Positions 50,318 to 61,513 of a stretch of DNA of 64,000 nucleotides are shown one piece after another. Below the pieces are notes generated by a model. That model saw only the letters and a program-made list of their open reading frames with translations, made no database searches and was not told the origin of the DNA. The stretch covers positions 136,368,747 through 136,432,746 of the forward strand of contig NC_057807.1 in the NCBI RefSeq assembly GCF_018294505.1. The letters are read 5' to 3'. How positions within the stretch are numbered: position 1 is the stretch's first letter; every line of letters starts with the position of its first letter. A program made the position numbers and the translations under genes. Origin of the DNA: Triticum aestivum (Eukaryota > Streptophyta > Magnoliopsida > Poales > Poaceae).

Positions 50318-51048
50318 AGAAGGGATGGCGTATCTAGCTGCTGCCGTTTGTCGGAGTAAGAGGTAGAGGATGGAGCCGATGTACTGCTGCTGGCGGAAGG
50401 GTGGTGGCGGCAAGCAACACCAGTTGTCGGTGATGGAGAAAAGATGCGGGGCTCCGGTGCCGCAAGAGGAAGATCGGCACAGCTCCGATGCTGGTAGAGG
50501 AAGAGGGCCGCAGCTCTTGTGCTGCTGCAGCAAGGTATGGCGATGGGGAGCAGCTCCGGTTGTCAGTGATGGGAGCTGCAGAGCAGTCGTGATGGAAAAT
50601 GGCGATGTGGGGGAGTCGCGATGGCGATGGGAGCTGCTGGTTGAGGTCCCGCGGAAGAGGAGAGGGGGATCCATAGGGCGCCTAGCTCGGGTGCTGCTAG
50701 CTATGTTTGTCGGAGGCCAGCAGTGTGATGGTGTCATTGTGGATCTCGCATCGTGGCACGCTGGGAGGCTGAAACCCTAACTGAGCGGGGGAAATCCCAA
50801 ATGTGTGGTGCTGCTGTGCGGGAAGGCCACCGAAGGGGCCTTTGGGGAGCCAAAATTCAGCCTTTTGGGTTTTCTGATGTTACGGGCCCAGCCCGATTAA
50901 TCGGGAATCTAATGATTTATCGCCTGTCAGAGCAATAATTCGGTCCAAATGATAAATGTCAAAGATAAGGCCTTATCTTAGCGGTCACCACACGATAAGT
51001 GATAAATCAGCCGATAAAGTGCTGAGTCGGCCAATTTCTTCAACAGTG
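50318..51048. other. Right arm of the hAT-like element
   Basis: GC-rich first half with degenerate internal repeats (GCTCCGGTG and GTCGGTGATGG words); the terminal 150 bases are AT-rich with several TTATC words, as in the left end. A 136-codon plus-strand frame (50370-50780) is low-complexity and has no recognised motif, so I do not call it a gene. Confidence 0.6.
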
Positions 51049-52187
51049 CCTGTAGTAGTAATAATTAAAAGAAAACCCAAAAATATTCTCGTTCTTCTTT
51101 TGCTTGTTGGGAGCTCTCCCGTGTAAATAGTTTTATTTTATTCTCTTCTTTGGGGTCGATAGGAGAATACCATGATGAAAATGTTGAGTGGCTCTCATAT
51201 GCATTATTGTTGATTTAACAAAGAGCCCATATTACTTTGTCTTCTCCTGTGTATTAAAGGCTTGCAGATTCCAGCTTAGTCCAATGCACATGCACTATTA
51301 TTATTATCCACACCGTTCGGTCGTGCAAGTGAAAGGCAATAATGACGATATATGATGGATTGATTGAGATGAGAAAAGCTGGTATGAACTCGACCTCTCT
51401 TGTTTTTGTAAATATGATTAGTTCATGATTCCTGATTCCACTTATTATGAATGAAACATGTTTGCAATGACAATTAGAGATTATAGTTGCTCATGCCATG
51501 CTTAATTTGCTAGGAGTTTATAATGGTTTACCTTGTGTGCCAACATGCTATTAAAATGGTTGTGATGTGGTATGATAGGGTGGTATCCTCCTTTGAACGA
51601 TTCGAGTGGCTTGACTTGGCACATGTTCATGCATGTAGTTGAAACAAAATCAACATAGCCTCCACGATATTTATGTTCATGGTGAATTATATCCTACTCA
51701 TGCTTGCACTCATTGTTGATTAATTTTAATGCATGTTCATGACTGTTGTCGCTCTCTAGTTGGTCGCTTCCCAGTCTTTTTCTAGCCTTCACTTGTACTA
51801 AGCGGGAATACTGCTTGTGCATCCACTTCCATAAACCCCAAAGTTATTCCATATGAGTCCACCATACCTTCCTATATGCGGTATCTACCTGCCATTCCAA
51901 GTAAATTTGTATGTACCAAACTCTAAACCTTCAAATGAAATTATGTTTTGTATGCTCGAATAGCTCATGTATCAACTAGGGTTGTCTGTATCTTGCATGC
52001 TAGGTGGGTTATTCTCACTAGGAGTGGACTCCGCTCCTCATTCACGAGAAAATGGCTGGTAACCAGGATGCCCAGTCCCATGCTCAAATCAAAATAATTG
52101 CAAACAGAACTCCCCCAGGATTGTTGTTAGTTGGAGGCACCTGTTGTTTTGGGCAAGCCATGGATTGATGCTTGTTGGTGGTGGGGG
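51049..52187 (+). mobile_element. R1 fragment 2 (3' internal non-coding)
   Basis: Colinear with R2 at about 61720-62865. It carries the second copy of the hAT-like duplication at its left edge and one copy of GGG, the CACTA-like duplication, at its right edge. No coding frame. Confidence 0.82.
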
Positions 52188-52624
52188 CACTACCAAAAAA
52201 ATACACTTCCGTGATGATACGTGTTTGTCACAGTATGTCACGTTTTCTGTCATGCATGTACATCCATGACAAATTTATGATAGAATCAAGATAGTCATAC
52301 CTGTGTTGTCGTAGAAGTGTTCCATGACATTACCAAAATTATCATCACGGAAGTGTCCACTTCCATGACGATAAATCGCATGTCACAGAGTGCTTTCGTC
52401 AAGGGTGACCGACACGTGGCATCCACCATAACGGGACGCCGTTAAGCTATCGAGTCCGGTTTTGGATCTGATAACCCGTTAACAGCCCCGACCAATGGGG
52501 ATTTTCCACGTGTAAAATCATCATTGGCTGGAGGAAACACGTGTCGGCTCACCGTTGGGACAGAGGTCATCCACTCATTGGACCCAAAGCGCCTATGATA
52601 CATCGACATGTGGCACGGCCTAAC

Positions 52625-53440
52625 ATAGGCCCATTCCTCTGAAAAGGCCGGCCCATTTGACTTGGTCAAAAGGTGGCGGGCCGGCCCACGGCAAGCCTGT
52701 TAACGGCATGTTCGCATATAGCCCATTTACAGCTCGCTAACCCAGGGCCCGTTTATGGCCTATCCGAATTAGGCCTAGTAGCCTCATGTGGGCCGTCCAA
52801 TATAATTCCAGCCCGTTTTAACTTCCGGCCCATGTATGGCCCATGACATCTTTTGGCCCATATGAGGCCCTTAGTAACCCTTGGCCCATTAACGACCCCT
52901 GGTAAAACTGGACCGTAATGAATAGTGTATCACTTTATACCCATTAATGGCCCATTATTTCGTTGGGCCGCTTCCAGCCCATGTTATCTTTCGGCCTTCT
53001 CAGGGCCCATTTATTCTTGGGCTCATTTCTAGCATTCGTTTACTTTCGGCCTGTTACTGTCATTTTCCGCTTGTGGGCCAAATACAGCCCGTGGTTACAG
53101 TCGGCCCGTTTGTGGCCCGTTAATACGTTGGGCCATTTTCATAGCGTCATCAAATACGGCCAATTAACGACGGCCCGTTATGGTCGGCCCATGAACGGAC
53201 GATTTCAACTCTAGCCCATTTACGGCCATAATGTGGTCTGTTATTGGCCCATGTTTGGCCAACCGATCATACGGCCCATAGAAGGCCCATTGATGATACG
53301 ACCCGTAGAAGGCCCATTGTGTCTATGCCCCATAGAAGGCCCATTGTTTCTATGGCCCTTAGAAGGCCCATTGTTTCCACGGCCCGTAGGAGGCCCATGT
53401 TAACTACAGGAAATATGTAGCCCATTGTTAATGTGGCCTA
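52625..53440. repeat. GGCCCA/TGGGCC-rich region in CACTA-like element
   Basis: At least 17 GGCCCA words, plus many GGCCCGT and GGGCC variants, at loose spacing of 15-40 bases. Most are in one orientation. The regular part is listed as the 27-bp array. Confidence 0.85.
53272..53406 (+). repeat. 27-bp tandem array, five units
   Basis: Five adjacent units of exactly 27 bases with consensus CGGCCCATAGAAGGCCCATT plus seven variable bases. Each unit has two GGCCC-type words. Confidence 0.9.
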
Positions 53441-53689
53441 GTTTTATAAAATAGGTTATTGCGGCCACTAGCAAACCGCGGAAAAAGAGCTGCACTAATT
53501 AAAAGAAAACAAATAAACAAGACAATAAGGAAATAAATAAGCAAGCAACTTACGCTAGGCTATCACGGCTATTACACATATTACATCCACTCGGCATAAA
53601 AGTTTGCCACAAGTGCAAATATAGGGAACAAAGCAGCATATAAACGCCGCAGCAAAACAAGTCCAGAACTGAAACCACTTCAGAAGAGC

Positions 53690-54150
53690 TCAAGAAACAA
53701 TATCCTGGGTACCCATAGTGCTGGCAAGATGATTAGCAAGCTTATTAACTTTCTCTTGTTTGGCGCTTAAATCCTCCAGCACTTGATGTTGCACCAGAAA
53801 GTATGCATCTGAATTCTGCAAGGACTTCCTCAGTCATTCGGCTTCCTGTCGCATAACATCTGATTGATGGCTTTCAACTTGAAGTTAAGACTTAAGAAGC
53901 CAAACTGATTCAGGCAGCGAGTTCGAAGAGCTGGTGCCAGCAGTAGTAGCCAGTAACTCGAACACTACATCAAGACAGGACTTTGGGGTTGTCTCAGTGT
54001 CTTCAGTATAGTTTTTATCAGCTTTCTTGGAGAACAACAGGGATGTCTCACTATCTTGAACCTTATCTGCATTACTTCCTTTACCGTTGCATAACGGGGT
54101 ACTCTTCTCCAATATTTTATCCGCGTTCTAAAAGATAAACAAAAAAACAC
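53690..54150 (-). pseudogene. Captured or CACTA-associated coding remnant, coiled-coil-like
   Basis: Minus strand. From about 54112 an open stretch (MEKSTPLCNGKGSNADK start; Ser/Thr/Lys-rich) reads through SLPESVWLLKS to a TAA near 53889. The same frame then continues as LQVESHQSDVMRQEAE, meets TGA, and continues as LRKSLQNSDAYFLVQHQVLE and a Lys/Leu/Asn-rich tail, ending at TGA 53690. Spacing of hydrophobic and charged residues suggests a coiled coil. I recall similar hypothetical proteins in Triticeae CACTA-type elements but cannot assign a role. The two stops make it a pseudogene. Confidence 0.5.
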
Positions 54151-54442
54151 ATCACAAGTTTACAATGTAGTATATGAAACTCATTTTGGTAAACCAGTTC
54201 GCTTCTACCACGGTTTTTTCCGTCATGGACGGCCCAAAGAATGTCATGCAGCTGCGTCTCCGCCCCGTCCAGGACGAAAAGCCCATTTTCTGTCATGATT
54301 TTTTGTCATAGAAGTAGGACCCCACCACATCCATGATGATACCAGGTTTTGTCACAATTATCGTCATAGAAGTGTCATAAGTATGACAGAAAAAGAATTC
54401 ATTCAGCCCAAAATGTCATGGATGTGTCTTTTTTTTGTACTG

Positions 54443-55118
54443 GGGAGTATAAACTTTACCATTCTATTTGGGAACCGCCTATAATGTGTGTAGCATGGAA
54501 GATATCGAGATATCTCGGTTGTTATGTTGACAATGAAAGTATGCCACTCAAAATATTATTTATCTCTATTTCAAAACCCGAGCTCTAGCACCTCTACAAA
54601 TCCCATCTTCCCTCTGCGAAGGGCCTATCTATTTATTTTTATGTTGAGTCATCACCCTCTTATTAAAAAGCACCAGTTCGAGAGCACCGCTGTCCTTTGC
54701 GTGCATTACTATTAATTTACATTGAGTATGACTATGACAGGATCTCTTTTACCATGAATTACTATGTTTAGTTAGTCCTTGATCTTCAGAGGTGCTCTGC
54801 ATTTATGTTTTGCAGTCTCAGAAAGGGCTAGCGAGATACCATCTTGTTATATCATATTATGATTGTTTTGAGAAAGTGTTGTTATTCGAGATTTTCTATT
54901 ATTGCTCGCTAGTTCATTATGCCATTGATATGAGTAAACATGAGACCTAAGTGTTATTGTGAATATGGTTAGTTCATAATCTTTGCTGAAAACTTGAATG
55001 TTGGCTTTACATATTTAAACAACAAGAGCAAACAGAGTTTGTAAAAGTTTTTATTTATCACTTTCAGTTTGTCAACTAAATTGCTTGAGGACAAGCAAAG
55101 GTTTAAGTTTGGGGGAGT
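54443..55118 (+). mobile_element. R1 fragment 3 (3' internal end)
   Basis: Colinear with R2 at about 62862-63536. It ends with AAGTTTGGGGGAGT, the purine tract before the LTR. No coding frame. Confidence 0.82.
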
Positions 55119-55364
55119 TGATACATCTCCATCGTATCTACTTTTCCTAACACTTTTGCCCTTGTTTTGGACTCTAACTTGCATGATTTGAATGGAACTA
55201 ACCCGGACTGACACTATTTTCAGCAGAATTGCCATGGTGTTATTTTTGTGCAGAAATAAAAGTTCTCGGAATGACCAGAAACTTTACGGAGAATATTTTT
55301 GGAATATATAAAAATGCTGGCGAAAGAATCAACACGGGGCCCACACCCTGTCCACGAGGGTGGA
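55119..55364 (+). repeat. R1 3' LTR, first 246 bases
   Basis: Starts TGATACATCTCC after the purine tract and is clearly homologous to the R2 LTR. It is cut at GTGGA (55360-55364) by insertion of R2. The remainder must lie beyond the window. Confidence 0.85.
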
Positions 55365-56772
55365 TGATACGTCTCCAACGTATCTACTTTTCTAAACACT
55401 TTTGCCCTTGTTTTGGACTCTAACTTGCATGATTTGAATGAAACTAACGCGGACTGACGTTGTTTTCAGCAGAACTGCCATGATGTTGTTTTATGTGTAG
55501 AAAGCAAAAGTTCTCGGAATGTCCTGAAAATCCACGGAGGCACTTTTTGGAAAATATAAAAAATACTGGCGAAAGAATCAAGACCAGGGGGCCCACACCC
55601 TGTCCACGAGGGTGGGGGGTGCGCCCCCTCCCCCTGGGCGCGCCCCCTGTCTCGTGGGCCCCCTGGACCTCCACCGACCTCAACTCCAACTCCATATATT
55701 CACGTTTGGGGAGAAAAAAATTAGAGAGAAAGTTTCATCGCGTTTTACGATACGGAGCCGCCGCCAAGCCCTAATCTCTCTCGGGAGGGCTGATCTGGAG
55801 TCAGTTCGGGCCTCCGGAGAGGGGGATTTGTCGTCGTCGTCATCATCAACCATCCTCCATCATCGATTTCATGATGATCACCACCGTGCATGATTAATTC
55901 CATCGTAGGCTTGCTGGACGGTGATGGGTTGGATGAGATTTACCATGTAATCAAGTTAGTTTTGTTAGGGTTTGATCCCTAGTATCCACTATGTTCTGAG
56001 ATTGATGTTGCTATGACTTTGCTATGCTTAATGCTTGTCACTAGGGCCCGAGTGCCATGATTTCAGATCTGAACCTATTATGTTTTCATGAATATTTGTG
56101 TGTTCTTGATCCTATCTTGCAAGTCTATAGTCACCTATTATGTGTTATGATCCGACAACCCCGAAGTGACAATAATCGGGATACTTATCGGTGATGACTG
56201 TAGTTTGAGGAGTTCATGTATTCACTATGTGCTAATGCTTTGTTCCGGTTCTCTATTAAAAGGAGGCCTTAATATCCCTTAGTTTCCGCTAGGACCCCGC
56301 TGCCACGGGAGGGTAGGACAAAAGATGTCATGCAAGTTCTTTTCCATAAGCACGTATGACTATTTACGGAATACATGCCTACATTACATTGATGAACTGG
56401 AGCTAGTTCTGTGTCACCCTATGTTATAGCTATTACATGAGGAATCGCATCCGGCATAATTATCCATCACTGATCCATTGCCTACAAGCTTTTCACATCT
56501 TGTGCTTCGCTTATTTACTTTTCTGTTGCTATTGTTACAATCACCATGAAACCCAAAAACATTACTTTTGCTACCGTTACCTTTATTATCATACTACTTT
56601 GCTACTAAATACTTTGCTGCAGATACTAAGTTATCCAGGTGTGGTTGAATTGACAACTCAACTACTAATACTCAAGAATATTATTTGGCTCCCCTTGTGT
56701 CGAATCAATAAATTTGGGTTGAATACTTTACCCCCGAAAGCTGTTGCGATCCCCTACACTTGTGGGTTATCA
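55365..56772 (+). repeat. R2 5' LTR
   Basis: TGATACGTCTCC to GGGTTATCA, 1408 bp. A GC-rich block is at 55585-55670 and a TATA-like word follows it. Confidence 0.9.
55693..55700 (+). promoter_or_regulatory. TATA-like box in R2 5' LTR
   Basis: CATATATT just downstream of the GC-rich block. The counterpart in the 3' LTR is at 63864-63871. Confidence 0.45.
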
Positions 56773-56783
56773 AGACTAATTTC

Positions 56784-56801
56784 TGGCGCCGTTGCCGGGG
56801 A
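56784..56801 (+). other. R2 primer binding site (Asp-tRNA type)
   Basis: TGGCGCCGTTGCCGGGGA, 11 bases after the LTR end. It matches the complement of the 3' end of plant Asp-tRNA as used by Athila-like gypsy elements. Confidence 0.85.
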
Positions 56802-56841
56802 GCATAGCTCTATTCTCTGAGTCACTCGGGATTTATATCTA

Positions 56842-59651
56842 TTGGTCACTATGAAGAACTTGAAAGACGACAGAACTACGATTTTTCCCTCAACTACGAG
56901 GGGCGGTAAGGAACTGCCATCTAGCTCTGCACTAGATTCTCCTTCTGTTTTGAGTAAGCTTGCGACACCTAAACCTGCTACTGCTATGAACTCTGATATG
57001 TCACATTTTATTGATGATGGCACTTCTGCTATGCATGATACTTATGATGAAACTACTTCTGTGTGTGATACTACTTTGCCATTAGGTGAATTTCTTGATG
57101 AACAACCTGCTAGAGTTAGGGGGAATGAAATTATTGAAGATGCTATTATTGATGATAGGATGATGAAAATTCTCCCAATGATTATGAACGGCATGTTGTT
57201 CCTGAGGGTTATGTTATGAATGAAGAAGTTGCTAGAGTTATCTTTGCTTGCAATGATAGATATGATCTTAAGAAATTATTAGCTAAATGGAAGCAGCAGT
57301 CTCTTAATGCTAGAATTAAACCTGGCCCTGCTTTTGCTAGTTCACCTATTTGTGTTACTGATAAGGATTATGAGTTCTCTGTTGATCCTGAGATTATTAC
57401 TTTAGTTGAATCTGATCCTTTTTATGGCCTTGAATCTGAAACTGTTGTGGCACATCTTACCAAGTTGAGTGATATAGCTACCCTATTTACTCATGATGAT
57501 AAATCTAGCTATTATTATATCCTTAAGATATTTCCGTTCTCGTTAAAGGCTGATGCTAAGACTTGGTATAATTCTCTTGCTCCTGGTTGTGTGCGTAGTC
57601 CCCAGGATATGATTTATTACTTCTCTGCTAAATATTTCCCTGCTCATAAGAAACAAGCTGCCTTGCGAGAAATATATAATTTTGTGCAAATCAAAGAAGA
57701 GAGTCTCCCACAAGCTTGGGGGAGGCTTCTCCGATTACTTAATGCTTTGCCCTATCATCCTCTTAAGAAAAATGAAATACTTGATATCTTTTATAATGGA
57801 CTAACCGATGCTTCCAAGGACTACTTGAGTTGTGCTGGTTGTGTTTTCAGGGAAAGAACAGTCGACGAAGCTAAATTACTATTGAATAATATGTTGACTA
57901 ATGAAAATAATTGGACTCTCCCTGAGCCAGTTCCTGAGGCAATTCCTAAACCAATTGAGCCAACTCCTGAGCTTATTCCTAAACCCACTCCGAAGAAGAG
58001 AGGTGTTTTATTTCTCAGTCCTGAAGATATGCAAGAGGCAAAGAAATCAATGAAAGAAAAAGGTATTAAAGCTGATGATGTTAAGAATTTACCACCTATT
58101 GAAGAAATAAATGGTCTTAATATACCGCCTGTTGAAGAACCACATTGTCTTGATAACCCGACACAGGTAGTAAAAGTAAATTCTCTCTATAGATATGATA
58201 AAGTTGAAATCCCCTCTACTAAATTTCATAGCCCATGTTTAGACAAATTTGATGACTTTATGGCTAGACAAGAAAGTTTTAATGCTTATGTTGGTAGAGA
58301 GTTAAAGAATAATGCTTTCGAGATAGGACGCGTGAGCGATAATATGGCTAGAGTTAAAGGTGAACTCAAACTCGTTAGCAAATATGCTTCTATGGTTGCT
58401 ACTCAAGCTGAGCAAGTACTTAAAGCTCAAAATGATTTGCTTGACGAATTAAATAATAAAAATGACTTTGCTGTTAGAGTGGCTACTAGAACTGGTAGAA
58501 TGACTCAGGAACCTTTGTATCCTGAAGGCCACCCTAAGAGAATCGAGCAAGATTCTCAGAGAAACAATTTAGAGGCACCTAGTTCTTCCAAAAAGAAGAA
58601 AAAGGAAAACGATAGGACTTTGCATGCTTCTAGTGAACCTACTGTAGACACACCTAAGAATCCCAATGATATTTCTATTTCTGATGCTGAAACTCAATCA
58701 GGTGATGAACATGAACCTAGTGATAATGTTCATGTTGATGCTCAACCTAGCAAAAACAATGACGTAGAGACTGAACCTGCAGTTGATCTTGATAACCCAC
58801 AATCAAAGAATCAACGTTACGATAAGAGAGATTTTGTTGCTAGGAAGCACGGTAAAGAAAGAGAACCATGGGTTCAGAAACCCATGCCCTTTCCTCCTAA
58901 ACCATCCAAGACAAAGGATGATGAGGATTTTGAGTGCTTTGCTGAAATGATTAGACCTATTTTCTTACGTATGCGCTTAACTGATATGCTCAAAGTAAAT
59001 CCTTATGCTAAATATATGAAGGATATCATTACAAATAAAAGAAAGATACCGGAAGCTGAAATTTCCACCATGCTTGCTAATTACACTTTTAAGGGTGGAA
59101 TACCAAAGAAACTTGGAGATCCGGGTGTACCAACTATACCATGCTCCATTAAAAGAAATTATGTTAGAACTGCTTTATGTGATCTTGGAGCCGGTGTTAG
59201 CGTTATGCCTCTCTCTTTATAGCGTAGACTTGAATTGAATAAGTTGACACCTACTGAAATATCTTTGCAAATGGCTGATAAATCAACCGCTATACATGTC
59301 GGTATATGTGAGGATGTGCCTGTTGTGGTTGCAAATGTCACTATCTTAACGGACTTTGTTATTCTTGATATTCCCGAGGACGATAGTATGTCGATTATCC
59401 TTGGTAGACCTTTTTTGAATACTGCAGGGGCTGTTATTGATTGCAACAAAGGCACTGTCACTTTTCATGTTAATGGTAATGAGCATACAATACACTTTCC
59501 GAGGAAACAATCTCAAGTCCATAGCATCAATTCTATTGGGAAAGTTCCAACTATCATTATTGGAGGTTTTGAATTTCCTCCCCCTACTATGAAGAAAAAA
59601 TATGATATTCTTATTGTTGGGGATTTTCATATCCCCGTTGAGGTAACTTAG
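56842..59651 (+). pseudogene. gag: R2 gag-protease frame, broken
   Basis: The leader frame starts at 56842 (or the ATG at 56851) and loses phase near 57165. The main frame 57216-59651 is one phase, stopped once by TAG at 59220-59222. Residues 95-200 of the main frame are a Retrotrans_gag-type core (FPFSLKADAKTWYNSL; AWGRLLRLLNALPYHPL). Then come a Pro-rich hinge (235-262), a possible coiled coil (about 385-420) and an acidic, charged linker. From about 610 an aspartic protease begins, with active site DLGAGVSVMP at 656-665. After the TAG the frame continues with IILGRPFLNTAG, the usual second protease landmark. No CCHC zinc knuckle is seen. In life gag forms the particle and the protease cuts the polyprotein. 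Here a frameshift and a nonsense codon disable it. Athila-like Triticeae gypsy type. Confidence 0.88.
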
Positions 59652-60431
59652 TGTTATTCGAAATTTCTTCGGTTCCATGTTATTCGGAATGAGTTTGTTA
59701 ACAAGACTTGATCAACCTTGTTAGTGGATTCATTTTGATGATCATGAGATGGATGAAACTAGAAGGCACAACCTTCTGTACCCACTTTTTACTTTCTGTT
59801 ATTTGGAATAAATAAATCAAAAATAGTATTATCTGTCTGTTTTTTGAATTATCCATGTAATAAAAAATATCCTCAAAATATAAGTGCTCCAAATGCCCTG
59901 CAAATTTTGTATGATTTTTTATGGAATATTTGAGGATTTTAGGCACTGAAAACACTGAAGGAGGGGCAAGCACCAGGCCACGAGAGTGGAGGGCGCGGCC
60001 ACCCCACCTGGGCGTGCCTCCCTGTCTCGTGGGCCCCTGGTGGCCCCCCTCCACTTATGCCAGCACCCACACACTTCATCTTCTACCCAAAAAAATCCCC
60101 ATCCAGCTCAGGCATGAGTTCTAGCTCATTTTTCTGCGATTTTCAATCTCCTTGCTCAAAGCTCCATTCACAAAACTGCTTTGGGAGATTGTTGCTTGGT
60201 ATGTGACTCCTCCATTGGTCTAATTAGTTTTTTTCTAGTGCTTTATTCGTTGCAAATTTTTGCTGCATAGGTGACCATGTTCTTGAGCTTGCATGTTAAA
60301 TTTATAAGGTCCCAAGCAATTCTAATGCGTGATATAGGCTCTAGGCACTTGTAGGAGTAGTTGCTACCAATCTTGTTTAGTTTTATTCACTCTTATTTTG
60401 AAGTTACTAAAATTTTAGAAATTTTCAGAAA
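59652..60431 (+). other. R2 spacer with LTR-like GC module
   Basis: No coding frame. Pol would be expected here and is missing. At 59965-60060 a GC-rich module (CACGAGAGTGGAGGGCGCGG, then CTGTCTCGTGGGCCCCTGG) resembles the one in the R2 LTR at 55585-55670. A leader-like AT-rich stretch follows up to the second ORF. Confidence 0.6.
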
Positions 60432-61513
60432 ATGGTAAGGAAACTTTTGAGGGGCTCTTCTAGCCAAGCCTCTCAGGAAAAATAAGCTAAAGAGAAGGAA
60501 AAAGCCAAGTATAATCTTCCTCGCTTAGCGGATGTACGGTCGTGTGAATGGCCATGTGATGATTTCTTGAAAGAAGCTGGAATTCATGAAGATTTTTATT
60601 CCTTGATCGAGAATGCAGGCCTCACCGATTTCCTCCGCGACCGGATTGACAGTATCTCTTACTCACCAATACTTTCGTGCAAAAGTTTTATTATTATCCT
60701 AAGAAGTCACCGCCTTCAGTATCATTTCACTTATATGATGAATTCAGAGAAATGTCTTTACGTAATTTTTGCGCGTATGTAGGATACCCTATGAGGGAGA
60801 ATTAGAGGAACCCCATCGTAAAGATGTGGATGGCTTTGTTAACACTATAGCTGTGGAGGAGCCAGAGAAGGGTTCCGAGGCAAAAATCTCTAGCATACAT
60901 TTTCCTGTTTTACGCTATTTTGCCATATTTGCTAGTAGATGCTTGATTGGTCGTGGAAATAGTGGAAACCTTAGTGTTCCTGATATTATCATTCTTCAAC
61001 ATGCTTTGCTCGGAGATAATAGTTTTAGTATGGGTGTCGTTGTTGCTAAACGGCTAAGCATGAATCGTACAAAAGGCCCCATATTTGGAGGTATCTATGC
61101 TTCACGTCTTGCTAGACATTTTTAGATACCTATTAGGCACCATGAGAAAGAGGAGACAAAATTGCCTCCTCACATTTTAGATTACAAGAGCATAGTAGCC
61201 CACACATTTATTGTTGACAACGAAGAGAAGATGCTCCTGTATAACCTTAGATTTAATAAGAAACACAATGAGACTATTATTTTGCATGCGCCTTTGTTGT
61301 TTGATTTGCTTGCAGAAAATTTTCTTGTCATGCAGGAGGTGGTGTATGCTCATCGAGCCCAAGCATCCACCCCAGAACCTGAACCTAAGCCGGAACCTGC
61401 ACTAGACCCTTATCGTGCATCATCTTTCCAGTGGGATCCGGAGATGACCAGCTAGTGGTATCCTGATTACACTTCCCAGTACATCAGGGAGAGTAGCAGT
61501 GGTCCTTGGTACT
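60432..61513 (+). pseudogene. R2 second ORF, broken; Athila ORF-1-like
   Basis: ATG at 60432 (MVRKLLRGSSSQASQEK), stopped at codon 18 by TAA (60483-60485). The frame goes on (KEAGIHEDFYSLIENAG), shifts near 60645, and shifts again near 60770. It then reads CRIPYEGELEEPHRKD and LRYFAIFASRCLIGRGN, followed by FSMGVVVAKRLSMNRTKGP. TAG interrupts at 61123-61125, and a Pro/Glu-rich tail (TPEPEPKPEPALDPY) leads to TAG at 61453. The middle section resembles the plant ATHILA ORF-1 family as I know it. The molecular role of that family is not established. No transmembrane segment is obvious. Confidence 0.55.

Larger units (their letters stand above)
20274..51048. mobile_element. Non-autonomous hAT-like DNA transposon, swollen by nested insertions
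   Basis: The left end CACTGTT and right end AACAGTG are inverted. They are flanked by CATGTAGT (20266-20273) and CCTGTAGT (51049-51056), a target duplication of 8 bp with one mismatch, the size typical of hAT elements. R1 homology runs up to both flanks. Just inside both ends are related words such as TTATCG and GATTAATCGG. Own sequence amounts to about 2.1 kb: 20274-21476, 46998-47209 and 50318-51048. No transposase frame is visible, so it would need enzyme in trans. Superfamily is inferred from duplication length and termini only. Confidence 0.7.
52188..54442. mobile_element. CACTA-like DNA transposon, non-autonomous
   Basis: Left end CACTACCAAAAAAATACAC. The right end read on the other strand is CAGTACAAAAAAAAGACAC, imperfect inverted ends with one change in the CACTA core. 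GGG at 52185-52187 and 54443-54445 gives the 3-bp duplication usual for CACTA elements, and R1 sequence joins cleanly if the element is removed. Subterminal regions (52200-52430 and 54220-54420) contain many GTCATG(G/A)A and TCATAGAAGTG words in both orientations. No transposase. It contains the GGCCCA array and the captured pseudogene. Confidence 0.75.

Noticed and set aside
50370..50780. 136-codon plus-strand frame in the hAT-like right arm
   Set aside because: Made from degenerate repeats, with an equally long frame on the other strand. No transposase or known protein resemblance.
53272..53406. CRISPR-like look of the 27-bp array
   Set aside because: The units abut with no separate spacers and sit inside a eukaryotic DNA transposon.
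59220..59222. Programmed TAG readthrough as in some retroviruses
   Set aside because: The stop falls within the protease fold, not between gag and protease, and the rest of R2 has other disabling changes. A simple mutation is more likely.
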